Positions 58,701-64,000 of a stretch of DNA of 64,000 nt are shown in pieces. The notes beneath the pieces are model-generated. The model was not told the DNA's origin, did not search any database, and worked only from the letters and a program-made list of their open reading frames with translations. Each line of letters begins with the position of its first letter. Position 1 is the first letter of the stretch. A program made the position numbers and the translations under genes. This stretch comes from Argopecten irradians (Eukaryota > Mollusca > Bivalvia > Pectinida > Pectinidae), in NCBI RefSeq assembly GCF_041381155.1, contig NC_091134.1, forward strand, positions 11,782,008-11,846,007, read 5' to 3'.

Positions 58701-59395
58701 ACCAAAATACGAATACATACATATTTACATATATATAGTAGACTTGAATGGATACAATAAGAAATTTTAACGGGGCATTTAAGAATACAAATCATCTACA
58801 ACAGATCAAAATGCGTTTTCCTCAAAGAAATGTGTTTTTCTTAGACGAATGCATGATGGTCACAAGCAAAATAATTCGCTTGTCCTGGATATTAATATGG
58901 TATGGGGAAAATACGGTCATGGATATAAAGCTTTTTTATAACTCTTTTATATGTGGATAAAAAGGATAGAGAGGGTCACAAAATGTAGTAAAACCCGAGA
59001 CTTCCTGAGAGTTTTACAACTTTGATCCCGACACATTATGAACTAGTTAACTTCTAAATAAAATAGCCTAGACTACGCCGTCCGCAATAAAGCGTAGGGA
59101 TGAGGCAGGATTATCGTTTAGAGAATTGGTTATATCTCTAAAAATAAAAGTACTTGATAATGCAGAATTGATCTGTTATAAGGAAAAAAATAATTGTTTT
59201 TTGAATTCCAAGTATGTATCATAAATACGGATAATGTAAAATTTATATTCCAACTAATTTACACTACGTCATTGGAGGCAACGTTTTTGATATACATGTA
59301 TCACGGTCTAAATAAGGTAATAGCGAGGTGTTGTGTTTTTGATGATTTCAGAGAAAAAAGAGAATGCTTACCTGCGATAACGGGGAAGAATTCAT
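52718..59395 (-). CDS. Membrane C-type lectin with Thr-rich stalk
   Basis: Five exons on the minus strand join in phase: 59395-59372, 58693-58654, 55553-55340, 54441-54233 and 53358-52718; 375 residues. Exons 1-2 give a signal peptide (MNSSPLSQLFMLFISSWLFQ). Exons 3-4 give one CTLD at about 29-160: C29-P...W47-C-Y, FQAIMCAQNGGTLASLPSAE, VYIGVRD in place of WIGL, FQTWSGGVLTYANWATAEP, and W-Y-T-T-H-C...PAVCF. EPN/QPD is EPQ and WND is WYT, so classical Ca-dependent sugar binding is doubtful. Exon 5 gives the stalk (DTTVPQTITSNANTTVPQ), a Cys-rich patch (ACYPHRLSSCLSCCYAH), about 55 polar residues, a transmembrane helix at about 302-323 and a basic tail of about 50 residues. A cell-surface recognition role is inferred from lectin families in bivalves; the ligand is unknown. 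The start ATG has A at -3. Confidence 0.85.
53459..53487. repeat. (AT)n microsatellite
   Basis: About 14 AT units in the 3' part of lectin intron 4, roughly 100 bp before the last exon in gene orientation. Confidence 0.95.
53868..54105. repeat. Minisatellite of 25-32 bp units in lectin intron 4
   Basis: About eight units of GAACACACAGGTCGTCAAAA plus A-rich filler (AAACATATG or ACATCG). Confidence 0.9.
55036..55275 (+). mobile_element. Short relative of the 46.6-kb hairpin-end element
   Basis: Ends TTAGAGCTTTTCGCCTATGG, GTGAAAAGACC and AAGCCTGTCAAATTGCCCAA, TGGCAATTTCTAG; both ends contain hairpins. Lies in intron 3 of the lectin gene. Confidence 0.7.
55540..56385 (-). repeat. 42-bp minisatellite carrying the CTLD acceptor
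   Basis: About 20 imperfect units of GAGGATCTGGCTAAAACGAT, ATCGAGAAAACATGCGATAT, TA on the plus strand; the first units are exactly 42 bp apart (55541, 55583). On the minus strand each unit reads TTCTCGATATCGTTTTAG, CCAGATCCTC, a pyrimidine-rich tract with an AG acceptor. The real acceptor of lectin exon 3 (55555-55554) is in the last unit. The lectin frame stays open upstream to about 55701. Confidence 0.9.
56395..57905. repeat. 42-bp minisatellite, about 35 units
   Basis: The unit is TACAGAGTGTGGTACTGGGA, GATGACATCCATGTGAAGGG, GA with little variation. Because 42 is a multiple of three and the unit has no stop in any minus-strand frame, all three frames stay open (up to 460 codons, SHGCHLPVPHSVSLHMDV...). 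There are no splice sites or non-repeat coding ends, so this is intron 2 of the lectin gene, not a gene. Confidence 0.95.
57915..58625. repeat. About 36-bp minisatellite, roughly 18 units
   Basis: The unit is near TATCCATCCACATATTCACT, CATCCATATCCTTACA, with length variants. It abuts the 42-bp array and ends about 30 bp short of lectin exon 2 (58654). Confidence 0.95.
58694..59371 (-). other. Intron 1 of the lectin gene
   Basis: AT-rich, no repeats recognised; GTAAGC donor at 59371 and GTTGTAG acceptor at 58694. Confidence 0.6.
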
Positions 59396-59640
59396 TTCTT
59401 GTGTTGTAACTAAGGGCTTTTCCAGAGCTCCAGAGTGATACTAGAACGAATCAGCATACCCTGCCTCCACTCCGTTCCCGGTATCTCAGAAATCGTCCGT
59501 CCGTCGTTCAGAGCTACGTCATCGCAGAGTTCTAGATCGTGATTCCTACAACCTATCAACGACACTACAGTCGAGCTAGTAGATCCAATGGTTATAAAGC
59601 AGCTCGTACTTGTCCCCAATAAATGCTATCCAAAATCGGG
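59396..59640 (-). promoter_or_regulatory. Probable 5' UTR and promoter of the lectin gene
   Basis: More GC-rich than the surroundings, with no TATA box at a clear distance. The 70-codon minus-strand frame at 59410-59619 has no ATG start and no domain, so it is best read as UTR. The transcription start cannot be placed by eye. Confidence 0.35.
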
Positions 59641-60311
59641 ATTTCTTTTGTCAAGGATTTCGAACAGGTAAATTATTTGAAATCATTTGTTTTCAGTTTT
59701 ATCACTGCAACTGATTGATTTTCTATTTTAAGAATAAGTACGCTAAGAGAAGCCACACACTTCAATTCGGTACAGCATGAGAAAAGTCAATAAAGCTGAC
59801 AGTGGTATTTGGTGATCTTTCAATTAAAAAATCAATTTGTTGAAATATCAAACGGCATCTTTCACGTTGCACTCGTAAATGTTTACACAGATGATTGGTG
59901 TAGAATTACAGTGTAATCCACACGACAATGATCTGGTCCTGTTAATACCTTATATAGCAGTCAGCTGCAACAGTAGTTAACTTCAACAAACGTTTGCGAA
60001 AATCCAAAATCAAACGCTTATCAATAACATTTACCTGTATAATATTAGAACATCCGTGATTTAAGTTACGCCAAATAAATGTAAGATTTCTTGTGATCTG
60101 GTGCCATTTCATTTTGCGAATTTAATCGGCCGCTATTTTTGTCACGTGGCACTGGAATTTAGCGAAATAATACACATAAGTTTGATCAGTATATTAATTA
60201 AATAAATTTGTTAACATCGATTTTCTATTCTTTGTCTTTGATAGTATTGCCAAATCAGCTGGATACTCATGTATATGCTGTTGTAATATATGTGTTCATT
60301 GTATTATTGTT
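59641..60311. other. No gene seen
   Basis: AT-rich intergenic DNA upstream of the lectin gene. Confidence 0.4.
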
Positions 60312-60530
60312 GGGGCCGCGGTGGCCGAGTGGTTAAGATGTACCGACATATTACCACATGCCCTCCACCTCTGGGTCACGAGTTCGAATCCCATGTGGGG
60401 CAGTTGCCAGGTACTGGCCGCTGGTCGGTGGTTTTTCTCCGTGTACTCCGGCTTTTCTCCACCAACAAACCTGGCACGTCCTTAAATGACCCTGGCTGTT
60501 AATAGGACGTTAAACTAATCAAACAAACAA
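60312..60530 (+). mobile_element. tRNA-derived SINE, full length
   Basis: tRNA(Leu/Ser)-like head with A box GTGGCCGAGTGG (60321-60332) and B box GAGTTCGAATCCC (60380-60392). The core that follows (GGTGGTTTTTCTCCGTGTAC, TCCGGCTTTTCTCCACCAAC) is widespread in SINEs of marine invertebrates. The tail GGACGTTAAACTAATCAAAC, AAACAAA resembles the 3' end of the LINE at 24840-24870. Pol III transcription of such elements is established; activity of this copy is not known. Confidence 0.9.
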
Positions 60531-60842
60531 AGTATTGTTGTTATAACTTGTTTTTTAGACATTAGTTTGTCGAAATACAAGCTCTTCTGAACTTATATTG
60601 TATGTTTACTATATTCGACATTTAATAAAGCTTCTGTATCTGTATAATTCTTTTCGCCAACAGTGCTCCAAATGGCCAATTACCTCTTCTGTACTATTTT
60701 TTTAACCTAGCACCTAATTCACATGTTTGCGATAAGTATAAATGTCGACGGTTTTGACTTAGACAGTTATTCCAGGGAATATGTAACTATACATATATCC
60801 CCAATATGAGACTGGCCACCAGTCTCCAGAATATTTAAAAAA

Positions 60843-60875
<33 letters not shown>

Positions 60876-61344
60876 CCCGAAAATTTGGCTTGATTATTTT
60901 TGTTTCTACTACATGCCTAATTCTAGAGTTTCAAACTAGGGGAGATAATCTAGTAAAGAACTTTTGAGAAAGTCTCATCTACAACTTAGGGTCTGGTGGC
61001 TAGCCAGCTGTCTACCACAATAATAGTGGTAGATTTTGCATTGGTATTTGTTGACATAGTCAGTGTCTGTTGACAAGATACTAACCACACTACTCAGCAC
61101 AAAACATGGAATCGATCTAAAATACTACTATACTAAAGCTATGTCACACGTGACTTCCTTGAACCATGGGGCTTTCACACAAAACACAAATATTCAGTAT
61201 TTCCTAATTTCTAGCCATGTACGTGTATTATTGATTTAGTGAAAAATAGAACACAGACACACAAATATACATAAAATAACGACGACGCATCAAATAGTGG
61301 CTGCTGAACTTCGACATAATATGTGGTTCGGGGATAGCAACTGA
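60531..61344. other. No gene seen; poly(A) run
   Basis: A/T-rich, with an A run at about 60834-60876. No element attached to it was recognised. Confidence 0.4.
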
Positions 61345-61400
61345 ACCAACATTTTCGATGCTCCAGGGGTTACTATCATTGATCTTACATCCAACCAACC
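61345..61400. repeat. Relative of the 3901 hairpin element
   Basis: TTTTCGATGCTCCAGGGGTT, ACTATCATTGATCTTAC resembles one arm of 3901-4008. Confidence 0.45.
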
Positions 61401-62025
61401 TTGCTTTATATACATATATTTTGTGTGTAAATGTATGAGAGCTTAAGTGTGTGTGTGTCTGTCAAAATTTCACGTATATATAATGTTTTGTATGTGAAAC
61501 TGATCACAGGGATCTGAGAATTAGTAACAGATTATATAATCTTGGACCCACCAGATTGCCCTAAGACCATTTTTAGACGTTTTAGAGGTCTAGATAAAAA
61601 ACGATAAAAAACATATTCTACATGGTACTATATAGGGTGGAAAGCCTTAGGACTCCATTTCTAACCCGCTCAACTTTAGCGGCTATAAAAACACATTTCT
61701 AATACATCGTCATAAAAACGGTTACTACCGTTGGAAAGAGCGATAATTTTCCGTTCAAATTCATCCTACACATCTATACAAAGTACCTTCATTAAGACGA
61801 CATAAGCCCCACTATGACAAACATCTTGAACATCAGCTAATTACAAATGCAAGAGGCGGTGTGGCTGATATAATATGCATCAGCGAGGCTTCGGCTGCAA
61901 TCTCATTGGTCGGCTATAAAAAGTTTATCGTACATCTGTATATGGATTTCGCCGTTACTATTAAAACATATACAACTGTGGACTTTTTATAGCCTACCAA
62001 AACGTGCAGCAAATCTGCACCAACC
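61401..62025. other. Unassigned
   Basis: No gene. GACTTTTTATAGCC near 61981 and CGGCTATAAAAAGTTT near 61911 form a short inverted pair, perhaps an element edge. Confidence 0.3.
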
Positions 62026-62520
62026 GTGATAAAACGTAGGAAAAACGCAACAGAACGTGACAAAAACTGAACAAATTCATCGTGAGATTCCGGGGAACGT
62101 GCTTGCTGCCCGTTCCACCACGGATCGTCTGGAAGTTTTGTTACGTCCTCGTACGCACTGTTACGTTTTGTTACGTTAATCCCGTTTTATTACGTCCTGT
62201 GGCGTTCACCATCTGTACCGTGACTGCCGTGGCAAATTTTTTGACAGTTTGAAAATCTGGCACGGCACCCACGGTAATCAGATTCACGGTCGCTCACGTC
62301 TGTCTATCACGTTTTTCTGCGTTGTCTCACGTTGTCTCGCGGTCACAATATTTTGTTCAAGGTAGCCTGCCAATCGGATACCCTCGGAGAAATTTCCGGT
62401 AACCTTCGGAAATATAACAATATATTTCCGAAGATTCACGGAAATTACTCCGAGGTGTCGCGATTGGGTAGCCTGAAACGGGGCTGCCGTGGCTGCCGGG
62501 AACATAGTGTAAACCTAGCT
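62026..62520. mobile_element. Repeat with TTACGT words and an inner inverted repeat
   Basis: Dense CpG and the words GTTACGTT, TTACGTCC, CACGGT, unlike the flanks. At 62368-62476, AGGTAGCCTGCCAATCG, ACCCTCGGAGAAATTTCCGG and CTTCGGAAATAT pair with ATATTTCCGAAG, CACGGAAATTACTCCGAGG and CGATTGGGTAGCCT. Both strands have short frames here, as expected of a palindrome. Confidence 0.6.
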
Positions 62521-63355
62521 CAACCGATGACGTAAATCGACTTCTTTATTTACATCCTACCAACACTTGATGAACCGTATCAAACAAGATATGTAGTAGT
62601 TCCTTTTACAAATATCAAATAAATGCAAATTATAAGAAGAACGATGGTCATAGGCTGTCACCCTGAAGGTACACGAGTAAATATTTTATATATGGAACTT
62701 CACGGGACCATGTATTAGTCAATGAGAGTAGCAGAAAATTAATCACAAATCTAATATCTACTCTCAGGTGCGTACATGTAGCTGAAGGATGTTGGCCGTG
62801 TAAGCACTTCTTAGAGGCGAGCGCCGCAGGCGCAGGAAGAAGCTTGGAAGGTGGCCCGGGGGAGTTCCCGGGAAAAAAATATAAATTTAGATTTCAAATG
62901 GTGCCATTTGGTCGCTTTTGACAGTTTTTGCGTGATCTACAATCATGCATATTAAAGAAACAGATGAATCGGTCTTATCCATATACAGAGTGAGCATCAC
63001 CACGTCAAAACTCAAACACTTACATCAAGGATTTATAAGTGAGAATATACGTCATTGCTTACATGTATGTTCTGTGAGTCCATACAATGATCTCTAATCC
63101 ACGACTTCCAAACCTGAAATGCCTAGAATCAAATTAAAGTTCCTCTCAGGCCAAAAAACCCATTACCTTCCTAAAAATTCTAATCATGAGGTGATGAGGG
63201 AACTCCATGTAATCTCACCAAAGTAGCTTTTTGACATAACATTACGCTATTTCTTTGCTGTTCATACGGATGCGAGCTAGGCTAGTCGCGAATATTACAG
63301 GTAAAACAATATACAGTTTTTATACATGTATATTAGTTCCCAATACTTTTAGATA
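62521..63355. other. No gene; GC-rich repeat patch at 62815-62925
   Basis: GCGAGCGCCGCAGGCGCAGG, AAGAAGCTTGGAAGGTGGCC and CGGGGGAGTTCCCGGGAAAA look like a dispersed-repeat piece of a kind I have seen in invertebrate DNA. The rest is unassigned. Confidence 0.4.
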
Positions 63356-63359
63356 GATT

Positions 63360-63700
63360 TTGACAGATTGGTTCCAAAAAATGCAAAATGCACAATAAGA
63401 CCCCTAGGGGGTACCCACATATACAATTTGAGACAAATTGCTTAAGTATTTTATGAGATCTATATTCTTGTCCGATTGATCCCAAAATGCAATGTGTATA
63501 ACTAAGGCCCTAGGGGTACCTACATGTGAAATTTGAGAAGGATAACCTACATGAAATAAGATCCCTTAAGCCCTTTCTGAGAAATAGTGGTAACAAGCAA
63601 TGTTAAAGGACGGAAGAACGGATGGAAGGACGGACGTTGGACCACGGACGAAAAGCGACTTGAATAGCCAACCATCTGATGATGGTGGGCTTAAAATTCA
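63360..63700 (+). mobile_element. Pearl-like element, 3' part with terminal hairpin
   Basis: Two diverged core pieces (CAAAATGCACAATAAGACCC, CTAGGGG; CCCAAAATGCAATGTGTATA, ACTAAGGCCCTAGGGG) are followed by GGACGGAAGAACGGATGGAA, GGACGGACGTTGGACCACGG. The terminus is GCGACTTGAATAGCCAACCA, TCTGATGATGGTGGGCT, where AGCCAACCATC pairs with GATGGTGGGCT. This is the best-preserved 3' end of the family here. Confidence 0.75.
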
Positions 63701-64000
63701 GTATTGGCAAAATAACTTGATAACATAATAACTGTAAATCGGATGAGGCTACAGGTACATGTAGTCACATGTAAATATCGATTTCATTATGGGCTTTCAA
63801 AGCTACACAAAAAAATGGCTGTGTATTGATTTGAAATCAGACACAACCATTAAGTGCCATAATACAGTTCTTTTGTGATTTTATAATTTAAAAAAATGTT
63901 GTAACGGTAAGATCAATGGACGTAACTATCATTTTAATAAATAAAAAAAAAAGAAAAAATATCCCTGTCCTCACTTAGGATCAATATTTGTGTTTTGTTA
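63701..64000. other. No gene seen
   Basis: AT-rich to the window end. Confidence 0.4.

Noticed and set aside
59410-59619. 70-codon minus-strand frame before the lectin start
   Set aside because: No ATG start, no domain, and it lies where the 5' UTR should be.
60312-60385. True tRNA gene at the head of the SINE
   Set aside because: A and B boxes are present but the sequence runs directly into the SINE core and tail; no proper acceptor stem closes.

Overview
The window looks like nuclear DNA of a marine mollusc, most likely a bivalve. The genes are spliced, the intergenic DNA is AT-rich, and the sequence is full of non-autonomous elements with 150-160 bp internal tandem repeats of the bivalve 'pearl' kind. 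It also holds a tRNA-derived SINE, I/Nimb-like and CR1-like LINE fossils and many small inverted-repeat elements. The species call is inference from repeat content and protein style; no database search was possible.

Two host genes can be assembled exon by exon with matching splice phases. The first (+ strand, 6442-14608, four coding exons, 413 codons) encodes a FAAP20-like protein of the Fanconi anaemia core complex: a possible SUMO-interacting motif, a FANCA-binding-like helix region and a C-terminal UBZ4 zinc finger that ends, like human FAAP20, in a terminal tryptophan. The second (- strand, 59395-52718, five coding exons, 375 codons) is a single-pass membrane C-type lectin: signal peptide, one C-type lectin domain, a Thr-rich stalk, a Cys-rich segment, a transmembrane helix and a basic tail. 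Its large second intron is almost wholly three back-to-back minisatellites, its CTLD acceptor lies in the last unit of a 42-bp repeat that carries the same acceptor in many units, and its terminal exon is tandemly duplicated in frame.

Layout: 0-6.1 kb, satellite piece, MITEs, CR1-like LINE (-), repeats and a perfect hairpin. 6.4-14.9 kb, FAAP20-like gene with introns packed with repeats. 14.9-16.0 kb, pearl-like element and a 78-bp-arm hairpin. 16-21.5 kb, AT-rich DNA that may be a long minus-strand 3' UTR (weak). 21.5-24.9 kb, I/Nimb-like LINE with an internal deletion. 25-31.9 kb, mostly unassigned, with TTAA-flanked MITEs and a possible minus-strand signal-peptide exon. 31.9-43.5 kb, a roughly 430-bp satellite with a hairpin in each unit, interrupted by two copies of a 2-kb module (each with two foldback units), the result of a roughly 6.3-kb tandem duplication. 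44.2-45.9 kb, a P/Q/S-rich gene or decaying gene. 46.1-48.5 kb, tRNA-derived repeats and a nested element. 48.6-49.7 kb, a broken copy of an uncharacterised repetitive animal gene family. 52.1-59.6 kb, the lectin gene. 59.7-64 kb, SINE, hairpin elements and a pearl-like terminus.

Nothing suggests that the two host genes work together; they are separate loci in a repeat-rich neighbourhood.
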